Assembly: GCA_030039525.1 (NCBI GenBank)
Contig: JASHVI010000036.1
Location: forward strand, 1 to 7,996
Origin: Thermoplasmata archaeon
GTDB taxonomy: Archaea; Thermoplasmatota; Thermoplasmata; Lutacidiplasmatales; UBA184
DNA length: 7,996 nucleotides
Reading direction: 5' to 3'
The translations under genes and the position numbers were made by a program. The notes under the pieces are model-generated. The model searched no databases and was not told where the DNA came from. It saw nothing but the letters and a program-made list of their open reading frames with translations. Of the stretch, positions 1 through 5,993 are shown piece after piece (the stretch's first letter is position 1; every line of letters begins with the position of its first letter).

Positions 1-993
1 GTTCTCGTGGGGGAGGTTCACCTCCCGGGTGTCCTCGATCGAGACGATCTTGGAGGTCGGGGGGATGAAGAGGGCGATGGCGTTCAGCGTCGAGGTCTTC
101 CCGGCGGCGGGGCCCCCGCAGATGATCAGCGACTCCCCCTGCTCGGCGGCGAGCCAGAAGTAGGCGATCATCTCCTCGGAGGCGCTCCCCGTGGTGACGA
201 GCTCGACCGGGGTGAACGGCTTCTCCTTGAAGCGCCGGATCGTGAAGCTGGCGCCGCGCGTGGTGATCTCGCGGGAATAGGTCGCCTGGACCCGGTGGCC
301 CTCCGGGGTCGTCCCGTCGAGGATCGGGCTCGAGACGCTGACGGCCTTGCCGCAGCGCTGGCCGAGGGCGACGATGAAGGAGTTGAGCGCCTCCTCGTCG
401 GGGAAGGAGACGTTGGTCTTGACCGACTCGTACTTGCCGTGGAAGACGAAGAGGGGGACCTCGACGCCGTCGCACGAGATGTCCTCGACCGCGGGGTCGA
501 GGATGAGGGCGTCGACGGGCCCGTAGCCGACGTAGTCCCGCTGGATGTAGTAGACGACGCGCTCGATCGAGAGCGGGCTCAGGGTGATCTCCCGGGTCCT
601 CAGGTACGACTCGACCTCGCCCCGCAGGTACGACCGCTTCTCGGCGTTGCCGAGCCGGGCCGTCTCGGAGCCCATGATCCGCGTCAGGGTCTCCTTGAGG
701 TGCGCGACGAGGTCCCGCTCGTGCTTCGTCAGCTGCGGCTCGATGACCTCGTAGAGGTACTCCTTCGTCCGGTCGTGGTAGCTGATCCGCGCGTAGGAGT
801 ACGGCGGGTTCACCGCCGTGACCTCGAGCTCCTTCATCGCCGGGTCGGGGAGCGGCGGGACGGCGGTGATGAACGTCCCGGGGAGGTCGGAGGCGGCCGG
901 CTCCTCCTTCGCGGGCTTCGGGGGCGCGAGGGCCGGGGCGCCGGCCCCGGGGCTCCTCGGGATCCGGACCCGGAACGTCGCGCTCGAGCTCAT
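1..993 (-). CDS. VirB11/GspE-family secretion or pilus-assembly ATPase (partial, 3' end outside window)
   Basis: Cytoplasmic hexameric ATPase of the archaeal type II/IV secretion superfamily (relatives: FlaI/ArlI and archaeal pilus ATPases), which would power assembly of a pilus-like filament or secretion of pilin-like subunits. The minus frame is open for 331 codons from the ATG at 993 to the window edge. Residues 1-60 are a Pro/Ala-rich linker. The middle carries the N-terminal domain, with VGYGPVDALILDPAVEDIS and the SPILDGTTPEGHRVQ strand typical of the family. Walker A GGPAAGKT is at 293-300 and the Asp box IEDTREVNLPHEN is at 319-331; the Walker B and His-box parts lie beyond the edge. 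The start is 4 nt after the stop of the upstream pilin-like gene, so the two are probably co-transcribed and translationally coupled. Which machine it serves (archaellum, adhesive pilus, other) cannot be told without the polytopic partner gene, expected just outside the window. Family assignment is strong. Confidence 0.9.
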   Translation of the reverse strand, partial: MSSSATFRVRIPRSPGAGAPALAPPKPAKEEPAASDLPGTFITAVPPLPDPAMKELEVTAVNPPYSYARISYHDRTKEYLYEVIEPQLTKHERDLVAHLKETLTRIMGSETARLGNAEKRSYLRGEVESYLRTREITLSPLSIERVVYYIQRDYVGYGPVDALILDPAVEDISCDGVEVPLFVFHGKYESVKTNVSFPDEEALNSFIVALGQRCGKAVSVSSPILDGTTPEGHRVQATYSREITTRGASFTIRRFKEKPFTPVELVTTGSASEEMIAYFWLAAEQGESLIICGGPAAGKTSTLNAIALFIPPTSKIVSIEDTREVNLPHEN

Positions 994-997
994 CGGC

Positions 998-1930
998 CTA
1001 CTCGACCCCGACGCCGACGACCATCTGGAAGGCGGCGACGATGAGGTCGCAGGAGCTCAGGCCCCGGAGGGTCAGCACCACGTCCTGCGCCGTCTGCATC
1101 GAGGCGACGCAGGTGTTCGGGGTGAGCGTCGCGTTGGCGACCGGGAAGCCCGAGGTGCGGTACGACTCGTTGAAGAACTGCTGCCAGGCGCAGGCGTAGT
1201 GGGTCCCGATGGTGTACGTGGCGGTGAACGTGGTGCCCGTCGGGGCCTGGACGTAGTAGGTCTGGGCGGTCTTGAAGTGGGAGTAGACCTGCTCGGTCCC
1301 GCTCGAGATCGCCTGCGTCGCGTTCCCGACCATCTGGAAGAGGCCGAGGGTGACGCCGACGTTCGTGCCGGTGATGTTGTAGCTCAGGATCGGCGGGAAG
1401 TCGAGGAGCTCGTGGGTGTCCGACTGGCTCTGGATGACGCCGTCGTCCTCGAGCTCGAACTCCTGGGGGGTGAAGTACCGGTTCGGAAGGTCCATGTGGA
1501 GCGTTCCGAGCGTGTAGTTCTGGTAGAACGCGTGGCTGTCGCCGGGCCCGATCGAGGTGGTCACGTTCGCGAAGACGCCGGGCTGGTCGGGGATGAAGTT
1601 CAGCGTCCCGGCCGTCGGCTGGGCGAAGATGGCGATCCCCTGCGACGACATCACGAAGGGGGTGGAGAGGACCGGGGCCGTCCCGAAGGTCGCCTGGAGG
1701 TCCATCTCGGACTTCAGGTTCGCGAACGACTCCTGCGTCTGGGCGGTGAAGGCCGCCTCGTTGTCGTCCATCCAGAGCGGGACGTACTGGGTGAGGAAGA
1801 TCCCGAAGAGCGCGAAGAAGACGAGCAGGCTGAGGAGCGTCCCGACGACGGCGACGACGCCCCGCTGGCCGCGTCGGCGCAGGCGGCCCCGCGCCCGCCG
1901 GAGCCGAAACCGGGTGCCCCCTCTCGCCAT
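998..1930 (-). CDS. Pilin-like surface protein with an N-terminal class III-type signal
   Basis: A 310-residue secreted or membrane-anchored protein, probably a substrate or component of the machine driven by the adjacent ATPase. Residues 1-24 are very arginine-rich and end in QRG, followed by the hydrophobic stretch VVAVVGTLLSLLVFFALFGI (25-44). An R-G followed by small hydrophobics fits the archaeal prepilin peptidase recognition pattern, with cleavage predicted after Gly24. YVPLWMDDNE then leads into an extracytoplasmic domain of about 250 residues. That domain has six N-X-S/T sequons (Asn122, 138, 185, 203, 254, 266) and three cysteines (247, 274, 294), suggesting a glycosylated surface protein. 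I recognise no domain family in it. The ATG at 1930 is chosen over the in-frame ATG at 1969 because the latter lies inside or at the edge of the putative promoter and adds a peptide without known character. At 310 residues it is long for a major pilin, so a minor pilin, tip protein or adaptor is possible. Confidence 0.78.
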   Translation of the reverse strand: MARGGTRFRLRRARGRLRRRGQRGVVAVVGTLLSLLVFFALFGIFLTQYVPLWMDDNEAAFTAQTQESFANLKSEMDLQATFGTAPVLSTPFVMSSQGIAIFAQPTAGTLNFIPDQPGVFANVTTSIGPGDSHAFYQNYTLGTLHMDLPNRYFTPQEFELEDDGVIQSQSDTHELLDFPPILSYNITGTNVGVTLGLFQMVGNATQAISSGTEQVYSHFKTAQTYYVQAPTGTTFTATYTIGTHYACAWQQFFNESYRTSGFPVANATLTPNTCVASMQTAQDVVLTLRGLSSCDLIVAAFQMVVGVGVE

Positions 1931-1967
1931 GCGGACCGGCTCGGGACCGAGCGGACCCCCGAGCGGC

Positions 1968-1975
1968 AAAATTTA
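1968..1975 (-). promoter_or_regulatory. Candidate TATA box for the pilin-like/ATPase operon
   Basis: An AT-only octamer (TAAATTTT on the minus strand) in otherwise very GC-rich DNA, about 40 bp upstream of the ATG at 1930. With usual archaeal spacing, transcription would start near 1945, giving a leader of about 15 nt. The second AT-rich box at 1988-1995 is an alternative; it would start transcription near 1965. No clear Shine-Dalgarno precedes the ATG, which suits a short-leader mRNA. Position and composition are seen; use is inferred. Confidence 0.45.
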
Positions 1976-1987
1976 GCCGACTCCCGG

Positions 1988-1995
1988 TATAAATA
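1988..1995 (+). promoter_or_regulatory. Candidate TATA box for the ACT-domain gene (near-symmetric, may serve both directions)
   Basis: TATAAATA set in GC-rich sequence within the 140-bp gap between divergent genes. On the plus strand it would place the start of transcription near 2018-2020 and give a leader of about 50 nt before the ATG at 2071. On the minus strand it reads TATTTATA and could equally drive the pilin-like operon, with a start near 1965. The two AT-rich boxes lie 12 bp apart, so the divergent promoters overlap and may compete. Confidence 0.5.
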
Positions 1996-2047
1996 TCCGC
2001 GGCCGCGGCGCGCGGCGTTCTCCCGTGCGGACGTAATCGTAAAGGCG

Positions 2048-2070
2048 CCGCCCGCCTCGTCCCCGGGCGG
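2048..2070 (+). promoter_or_regulatory. GC hairpin abutting the start codon of the ACT-domain gene
   Basis: A perfect 7-bp inverted repeat, CCGCCCG at 2048-2054 and CGGGCGG at 2064-2070, with a 9-nt loop. The 3' arm ends at the base just before the ATG at 2071. In the predicted leader RNA this would fold the ribosome-binding region into a stem and could dampen or regulate translation. In DNA this rich in GC, a 7-bp stem may arise by chance, so function is only a suggestion. Confidence 0.3.
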
Positions 2071-2559
2071 ATGCCCCTCCAGGAGATCGCTCTCACGCTC
2101 CCGAACCGGCCCGGGGTCCTGGCGGGGGCGGCCCGCGTGCTCGCGGAGGCCCGCGTCAACCTCGCGGCGCTCTCGGTCACCTCGGAGCGGACGAAGGGGA
2201 TGGTCCGGATCATCGTCAACGACCCCGCGAAGGCCCTCGAGGCCCTCGCGGCGGCCCGCTACACCGCGGTGACCCACGAGCTGCTCGTCGTCCGCCTCGA
2301 GGACCGGGCGGGGAGCTTCCTCAAGGTCCTCGAGATCCTCGCCGAGGCGAAGGTCAACATCCAGAGCGTCGCGATCCTCGTGGTCCGGGAGGGCTCGCAG
2401 ACGCTGGTCGCGGTCTCGGTCGACGACCCGAAGAAGGGTCGGGCGGCCCTCGCCCGTTCCGGCGCGCTCAGCGACTCCGCCGAGCGCCTGGTGACCAACG
2501 CCGACCTCCTCGCCGCCCCCGCGTCGATCCCGTCGGCCTCCGTCGGCCTCCTGATGTAG
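2071..2559 (+). CDS. Tandem ACT-domain protein (putative amino-acid sensor)
   Basis: A soluble 162-residue protein made almost wholly of two ACT domains, at about 4-66 and 70-134. The first has the ligand-loop and helix signature LPNRPGVLAGAARVLAEARV followed by N30-L-A-A-L; the second has LEDRAGSFLKVLEILAEAKV followed by N96-I-Q-S-V. ACT domains bind amino acids or other small ligands at dimer interfaces. Stand-alone tandem ACT proteins of this size are common in archaea and clostridia, and most have no proven role. No catalytic domain is fused and no amino-acid biosynthesis gene is adjacent, so the ligand is unknown. The C-terminal tail (135-162) is Ala/Ser-rich and probably flexible. The ATG at 2071 begins exactly at the first beta strand and no upstream in-frame start is better. 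Only a weak GGGCGG precedes it, and that lies within a hairpin. It is the only protein gene on this strand here, followed 49 bp later by tRNA-Gly. Confidence 0.88.
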   Translation: MPLQEIALTLPNRPGVLAGAARVLAEARVNLAALSVTSERTKGMVRIIVNDPAKALEALAAARYTAVTHELLVVRLEDRAGSFLKVLEILAEAKVNIQSVAILVVREGSQTLVAVSVDDPKKGRAALARSGALSDSAERLVTNADLLAAPASIPSASVGLLM

Positions 2560-2573
2560 CGCCCGGCCGGGCG

Positions 2574-2585
2574 AAACCTCATACC
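2574..2585 (+). promoter_or_regulatory. Weak BRE/TATA-like element upstream of tRNA-Gly
   Basis: AAACCTCATACC lies about 28 bp (centre to 5' end) upstream of the mature tRNA-Gly, where an archaeal TATA box is expected; the AAA resembles a B-recognition element. It is a poor TATA match but the least GC-rich stretch in the 49-bp gap after the ACT gene. Read-through from the ACT gene is the alternative. Confidence 0.35.
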
Positions 2586-2608
2586 TCGTCCGCCTTGGAA
2601 GGGCCCGC

Positions 2609-2680
2609 GCGGTTGTGGTCTAGTGGTTAGGACGGTAGCTTCCCAAGCTACCTACTCGGGTTCGAATCCCGACAACCGCA
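2609..2680 (+). tRNA. tRNA-Gly (anticodon CCC)
   Basis: A complete 72-nt cloverleaf that decodes GGG. Acceptor stem GCGGTTG (2609-2615) pairs perfectly with CAACCGC (2673-2679); the discriminator is A2680. The D arm is GTC-TAGTGGTTAG-GAC. The anticodon stem GTAGC/GCTAC encloses the loop TTCCCAA, with CCC at 2642-2644. The variable region is 4 nt (CTAC), and the T arm TCGGG-TTCGAAT-CCCGA is perfect. No CCA is encoded, as expected for many archaea, and there is no intron. A73 fits archaeal glycine tRNAs. The CCC isoacceptor fits a GC-rich genome that uses GGG codons. Confidence 0.97.
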
Positions 2681-2754
2681 CTTCCGTTCTCGGGCCGGGC
2701 ACGAAGCGGCGGTCCCTCGAGCCGGGCGGCGCCCGCTCCGGGAGCCCGTCCGGA

Positions 2755-3237
2755 TCACTCGAGGCTGAGGTAGAGGAACACCGTCAGGGCCGCGCACATG
2801 GAGAATCGCTCGAGCGCGAGGAACCCGCCGAGCCCCCCGATGCCGCCGCCGAACGTGACGAGCACGAACGGGGAGGTCGCTGCCGCCCCCACGACGAGGG
2901 CGAGCAGGAAGACCACCCATCCGAGCATCATGCGCGCGTGGGTCTGGCGATACATCTGGGTGAAGTGGAAGAGGAGGGCGAGCAGCAGCACGAACGTCGT
3001 GGTCGACAGGATCTCGCCGAGCACCAGCACGAAGGCGCTGGGCGCCGACGGACAGCCCCCGGGGCGGAACCCGCAGGCCCCCGCGCGACCCATGGGCCCT
3101 CCGGAGAGCCCCGGGCTGGCGAGGTACAGCGCCACGCCGGCGACGACCCCGATCAGGATGACGAGGAGGACCCAGACGGCCGGCGGCAGGCCCTCGCGGC
3201 CGTACGTCCGTTCCGGGGCGCCCGCGCTCGTCTCCAT
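2755..3237 (-). CDS. Small four-helix membrane protein paired with an ArsR-like regulator
   Basis: A 160-residue integral membrane protein of unknown function; I do not recognise a family. Hydrophobic segments lie at about 19-41, 67-91, 104-126 and 128-159. The first loop (42-66) is Gly/Pro-rich and holds two cysteines (55 and 62) that could form a disulfide or bind a ligand if outside the cell. FHFTQMYRQTHAR (90-102) makes a polar, His-containing loop between helices 2 and 3. The last stretch is glycine-rich (GGGIGGLGG) before the final helix. The start codon overlaps the stop codon of the upstream regulator by one base (TGATG), and a GGTGA just upstream can act as ribosome-binding site. Such coupling suggests that the two proteins are made together; the membrane protein may sense a signal for the regulator or be controlled by it. 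It is the last gene before tRNA-Gly on the other strand. Confidence 0.75.
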   Translation of the reverse strand: METSAGAPERTYGREGLPPAVWVLLVILIGVVAGVALYLASPGLSGGPMGRAGACGFRPGGCPSAPSAFVLVLGEILSTTTFVLLLALLFHFTQMYRQTHARMMLGWVVFLLALVVGAAATSPFVLVTFGGGIGGLGGFLALERFSMCAALTVFLYLSLE

Positions 3238-3527
3238 CAGTCACCGCCCGACTGCCGCTGGAGCTGCTCGACCAGGTCCCAACGCGCCTCGACCCACGTC
3301 GAGAGATAGTACACGCGACCGTACCGGCCGGCGCCGGCTTCGACCAGGTGGTTCTTCGAGAGGACGTCGAGGTGGTGCCGGACCGTCGTGTAGTGGATCT
3401 GCAGGCTCTCGCAGATCTTCTGGGCGTTCATCGGCGAGCGCCGCAGGAGCGCGACGATCTGGATCCGGGTCCGGGCCCCCGCGCTCGCCAGAAGGAGCCA
3501 ATAGATGGTTCGTCCGAAGGCGTCCAC
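3237..3527 (-). CDS. ArsR-like winged helix-turn-helix transcriptional regulator
   Basis: A 96-residue DNA-binding protein with one winged-helix domain. RTRIQIVALLRRSPMNAQKI (20-39) forms the first helices. CESLQIHYTTVRHHLDVLSK (39-58) is the helix-turn-helix, with TTVRHHL as recognition helix. HLVEAGAGRYGRVYYLS (60-76) is the wing. The C-terminal helix (79-92) is a likely dimerisation element. There is no Cys-rich metal site, so metal sensing is not supported. The only in-frame start is GTG at 3527; the frame closes upstream at 3564-3566. It is translationally coupled to the downstream membrane protein. A TATA-like GGTATGAG on the minus strand near 3563-3570 could give a leader of about 13 nt, but it is weak. 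The divergent gap to the ABC permease carries palindromes that this dimeric regulator might bind; that is inference. Confidence 0.85.
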   Translation of the reverse strand: MDAFGRTIYWLLLASAGARTRIQIVALLRRSPMNAQKICESLQIHYTTVRHHLDVLSKNHLVEAGAGRYGRVYYLSTWVEARWDLVEQLQRQSGGD

Positions 3528-3772
3528 GGGCCTCTGGCGTCCGGAGCCCGAACGGGGTGGGGCTCATACCCCTCGTGCTCGACCGCCATCGTCCCGGCCT
3601 ACGCCGAGCCCGTAGATGTCGCTGCGCAATTCTTCGGAGGGATTCCGGTAGCTTCTCGGAGAAACCGCTTCAAGCGGTCCGCGTCTGCGGAGACCCGTGA
3701 CGGGCGGCGGGGCGAACGCCCAGCGGGGATCGACCCGCGGGGGCCTCGGGTGCGTGGGAGCGGTCTGACCCC
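3528..3772. other. Divergent intergenic region (245 bp)
   Basis: Lies between the regulator GTG (minus) and the ABC permease ATG (plus) and must hold promoters for both. I see no tRNA, no good small ORF and no canonical TATA box. What stands out is a weak TATA-like box near 3563-3570 for the minus direction, the paired palindromes at 3653-3678, and GGGAG at 3756-3760, 12 nt before the permease ATG, as a weak Shine-Dalgarno. Open frames here on either strand are extensions of shadow ORFs. Confidence 0.6.
3653..3678. promoter_or_regulatory. Two abutting perfect palindromes; candidate operator
   Basis: TTCTC-G-GAGAA (3653-3663) is a perfect 5-1-5 palindrome. It runs directly into ACCGCTT-C-AAGCGGT (3664-3678), a perfect 7-1-7 palindrome of 15 bp. 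The short one-base centres argue for DNA dyads (dimeric repressor sites) rather than RNA hairpins. The GAAACC at their junction resembles the BRE-like start of the tRNA-Gly promoter candidate, so the site may overlap the permease core promoter. They lie 95 bp from the permease ATG and 126 bp from the regulator GTG. The neighbouring ArsR-like protein is the natural candidate to bind. Confidence 0.45.
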
Positions 3773-5026
3773 ATGTCGCTCTTCTCCCGCGCGGCCCGCA
3801 ACGTCCTCCGCTCCCGGGTCCGGACCATCGGGGTCGCGCTGGCCCTCGGGATCGCGCTCTCGGCGTTCCTGATCCTCTCGCAGATCAACTACGGGGTCAG
3901 CGAGAACGTCGCCTCGGCGCGGGCCGCCGTCGCGGACCTCGTCACGGTCCAGTCCGCCAACAGCTCGGGGTTCGACGCCTCCTCCCGCCTGCCGAACGAT
4001 CTGCTGCCGAAGATCGCGGAGGTGCCCTTCATCGTCTCGGTCCAACGGGTCCTGCTCGAAACGCCCGGGTTCACGCCCGGCCAAGGGGGGGGACCCGGCA
4101 GCGGCGGGATGCCCGCGAACTTCACGCTGTACGAGGGGATCGACTCGACCTCGGCGGTCTCCTCGTTCGGAGGGTTCGGCGGGGGCTCCGGCCTCACGAT
4201 CACGGCCGGCTCGACGCTGACCTCCACCGACGAGAACCGGAGCGTCGCCATCGTCGGATCGACCTACGCCTCCGATCACGACGTGATCCCGGGAAGCGAG
4301 ATCTCGGTGAACGGCTCCGGCATGCAGGTCGTCGGGGTCTTCAGCTCCGGGTCCGGCTTCGGGGGCGACAGCGTCATCCTGCCCTACCCGGCGGCCGCGG
4401 CCGCGTTCGCCGCCTCGGGGCCCAACTTCATCACGGTCACCGTCAGCGCCTCGGCCGATCTCGACTCGGTGGTCTCGCAGCTCCGCACGGTCCTGGGCTC
4501 CGGGGTCTCCGTCACCGCGGCGAGCCAGAACAGCGGGGGCGCGTTCGGCTCCGCGGTGGACTCGATCCTCTCCTCGACGCAGTTCGAGTCGTACGCGGCG
4601 CTCGGCATCGGGGCCGCGGTGATGGTCGTCGTCATGGCCCTCCTGACCGCCCAGCGGACGCGCGAGATCGGGCTCCTGAAGGCCATCGGCTTCGGGAACG
4701 GGAAGATCCTCGGGCAGCTCCTGACCGAGGGGCTCCTCCTCTCGGCGATCGGCCTGCCCGTCGCGCTCGTCGCGACGGTGGCCCTCGGTCCCACGGTGGC
4801 CCAGTACGTCGCCACCTCGAGCTCGTCGAGCGGCGCGGGCCCCGGGGGCCGCCACTTCTTCGGGAACTTCGCGAGCCGGCTCGTCGGCGGCGTGAGCTTC
4901 GCGCTGACCCCGGAGATCCTGCTCCTCGGTGCGGCGGTCACCATCGTCTTCGGCTTCGTCGGCTCGGCCTACCCGATCGCGCGGGCGCTTCGGCTGCGGC
5001 CCGCGGAGGCGGTGCGCCATGAGTGA
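3773..5026 (+). CDS. MacB/FtsX-family ABC transporter permease
   Basis: A 417-residue membrane subunit of a type VII (MacB-like) ABC system. TM1 is at 19-38, followed by a large extracytoplasmic MacB-type domain (about 40-272) and TM2-TM4 at about 275-293, 316-340 and 380-402. The segment AQRTREIGLLKAIGFGNGKI (293-312) is the FtsX-family hallmark after TM2 and carries the coupling helix that contacts the ATPase. The C-terminal YPIARALRLRPAEAVRHE is the family's usual ending. The outer domain is rich in Gly and Ser (GQGGGPGSGG at 103-112) and has four N-X-S/T sequons (Asn63, 116, 155, 180), suggesting glycosylation. The ATG at 3773 gives the standard N-terminus (FSRAARNVLRSRVRTIG). It overlaps the downstream ATPase by 8 nt, so this is an operon. 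Relatives export peptides or lipoproteins or work mechanically at the envelope; the substrate is unknown here. It is followed by no separate periplasmic adaptor gene. Confidence 0.93.
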   Translation: MSLFSRAARNVLRSRVRTIGVALALGIALSAFLILSQINYGVSENVASARAAVADLVTVQSANSSGFDASSRLPNDLLPKIAEVPFIVSVQRVLLETPGFTPGQGGGPGSGGMPANFTLYEGIDSTSAVSSFGGFGGGSGLTITAGSTLTSTDENRSVAIVGSTYASDHDVIPGSEISVNGSGMQVVGVFSSGSGFGGDSVILPYPAAAAAFAASGPNFITVTVSASADLDSVVSQLRTVLGSGVSVTAASQNSGGAFGSAVDSILSSTQFESYAALGIGAAVMVVVMALLTAQRTREIGLLKAIGFGNGKILGQLLTEGLLLSAIGLPVALVATVALGPTVAQYVATSSSSSGAGPGGRHFFGNFASRLVGGVSFALTPEILLLGAAVTIVFGFVGSAYPIARALRLRPAEAVRHE

Positions 5027-5918
5027 TGCGGCCGGCTCCGTCGTGATCGCCGAGAAGGTCTACCGGGAGTACGCCGCGCAGGGCGACGCGGAGGAAGTGA
5101 AGGCGCTCCGGAACGTCTCCTTCCGGATCCCGAAGGGGGGCCGCGTCGCGATCAAGGGCGAGAGCGGCAGCGGCAAGAGCACGCTCCTCAACCTCCTCGG
5201 CGGCCTCGACCTCCCGAGCCGGGGCTCGATCGTCGTGAACGGGCAGGACCTGACGAACCTCTCGGAGCGGGAGCTCGCGCGGTTCCGGGCGACCACGGTC
5301 GGGTTCGTGTTCCAGGCGTTCAACCTCGTCCCGACGCTGACGGCGCGCGAGAACGTGGAGCTTCCGATGGAGGCGGTCAACACGGGCGCGGCCGAGGCGA
5401 AGGACCGCGCCCTCGCCCTGCTCGAGGCCGTCGGGATGGAGGAGCGGGCCGCCCACCGGCCGAACCGGATGAGCGGCGGCGAGCAGCAGCGCGTGGCGAT
5501 CGCCCGCGCGCTCGCGAACCGGCCGGCGCTGGTCCTGGCCGACGAGCCCACCGGCAATCTCGACACCAAGTCCCGCCGGGCCGTGATGCGGCTGTTGACC
5601 GAGGTCAACGAGAAGGAGGGAACGACGCTCGTCGTCGTCACCCACAACTCCTACACGGCCGGCTACTGCGACACCACGCTCCGGATCCATCGGGGAAGGA
5701 TCATCGGCCAGGTGACGAACCGTCGGACGAGCGAGACCACCCCCGATCCCGAGGAGGAGGACGACGCGGCGGCCGATGCCGCGGACGCCGAGGAGGAGTC
5801 GACGGGATCGGGCCGGGACGAGCGCGCGCCGACGTCGAAGGGGCCGGGGACCGGGCGGAAGCCCACCGCGGGCGCCCGGAAGACCGACGACGACGACGAC
5901 GATGATGACGATTCGTAG
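5019..5918 (+). CDS. MacB/LolD-type ABC transporter ATP-binding protein with acidic C-terminal tail
   Basis: Cytoplasmic ATPase partner of the preceding permease, 299 residues. Walker A GESGSGKST is at 47-55, the Q-loop Gln at 99 (FVFQAFNLVPTLTARENV), the signature MSGGEQQRVAIARAL at 151-165, Walker B LVLADEPTGNLD at 171-182 and the H-loop His at 209 (VVVTHN). All catalytic elements are intact. The ATG at 5019 is chosen because it follows a strong GGAGGCGGTG ribosome-binding site, overlaps the permease stop (ATGAGTGA) and gives a normal N-terminus; the frame is open further upstream but only inside the permease gene. The core ends near residue 233. The last 65 or so residues are a low-complexity, mostly acidic tail (TTPDPEEEDDAAADAADAEE, then a basic Gly/Pro/Lys patch, then nine Asp). 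Such a tail is not part of the family fold and may be a disordered regulatory or solubility element. Confidence 0.95.
   Translation: MSDAAGSVVIAEKVYREYAAQGDAEEVKALRNVSFRIPKGGRVAIKGESGSGKSTLLNLLGGLDLPSRGSIVVNGQDLTNLSERELARFRATTVGFVFQAFNLVPTLTARENVELPMEAVNTGAAEAKDRALALLEAVGMEERAAHRPNRMSGGEQQRVAIARALANRPALVLADEPTGNLDTKSRRAVMRLLTEVNEKEGTTLVVVTHNSYTAGYCDTTLRIHRGRIIGQVTNRRTSETTPDPEEEDDAAADAADAEEESTGSGRDERAPTSKGPGTGRKPTAGARKTDDDDDDDDDS
5886..5912 (+). repeat. GAC/GAT trinucleotide run encoding Asp9
   Basis: Nine consecutive Asp codons, five GAC followed by a GAT/GAC mix, close to the end of the ABC ATPase gene and two codons before its stop. A pure repeat can slip in replication, so tail length may vary among strains without changing the frame. 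The mixed GAT/GAC codons suggest that the run is not a very recent expansion. Confidence 0.7.
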
Positions 5919-5937
5919 CCGGCGGATCCCGCCCCGA

Positions 5938-5959
5938 GAGCCCCCGGCCGGCCGGGCTC
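5938..5959. terminator. Inverted repeat between convergent genes; possible terminator
   Basis: GAGCCC (5938-5943) and GGGCTC (5954-5959) flank a CG-only centre that is itself self-complementary. It lies in the 75-bp gap between the ABC ATPase stop and the convergent PKD-protein stop. Archaeal terminators mainly rely on T-runs, and none is seen here, so this may be a GC-rich coincidence or an RNA 3'-end structure. Confidence 0.25.
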
Positions 5960-5993
5960 GGCGGCCCGGCCCGTGGGCCGACCCGGGGCCGGG

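Noticed and set aside
1928..1969. ATG at 1969 as start of the pilin-like protein
   Set aside because: It lies within or upstream of the predicted transcription start and at the edge of an AT-rich promoter box; the ATG at 1930 gives a sensible basic signal peptide.
7..2272. Two long plus-strand open frames (7-1044 and 818-2272)
   Set aside because: They lie opposite the secretion ATPase and pilin-like genes, overlap each other, and have low-complexity Arg/Gly/Asp/Glu composition typical of antisense frames in GC-rich DNA. The minus-strand products carry clear motifs.
3241..3567. 108-codon minus-strand frame starting with ATG
   Set aside because: Overlaps the winged-helix regulator in another frame; it has an ATG start, but its product is Pro/Arg-rich without structure, whereas the GTG-started frame is a clear winged helix.
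3599..5020. 473-codon minus-strand frame
   Set aside because: Antisense to the ABC permease, with Arg/Asp/Gly-rich composition and no domain; the plus-strand permease is certain.
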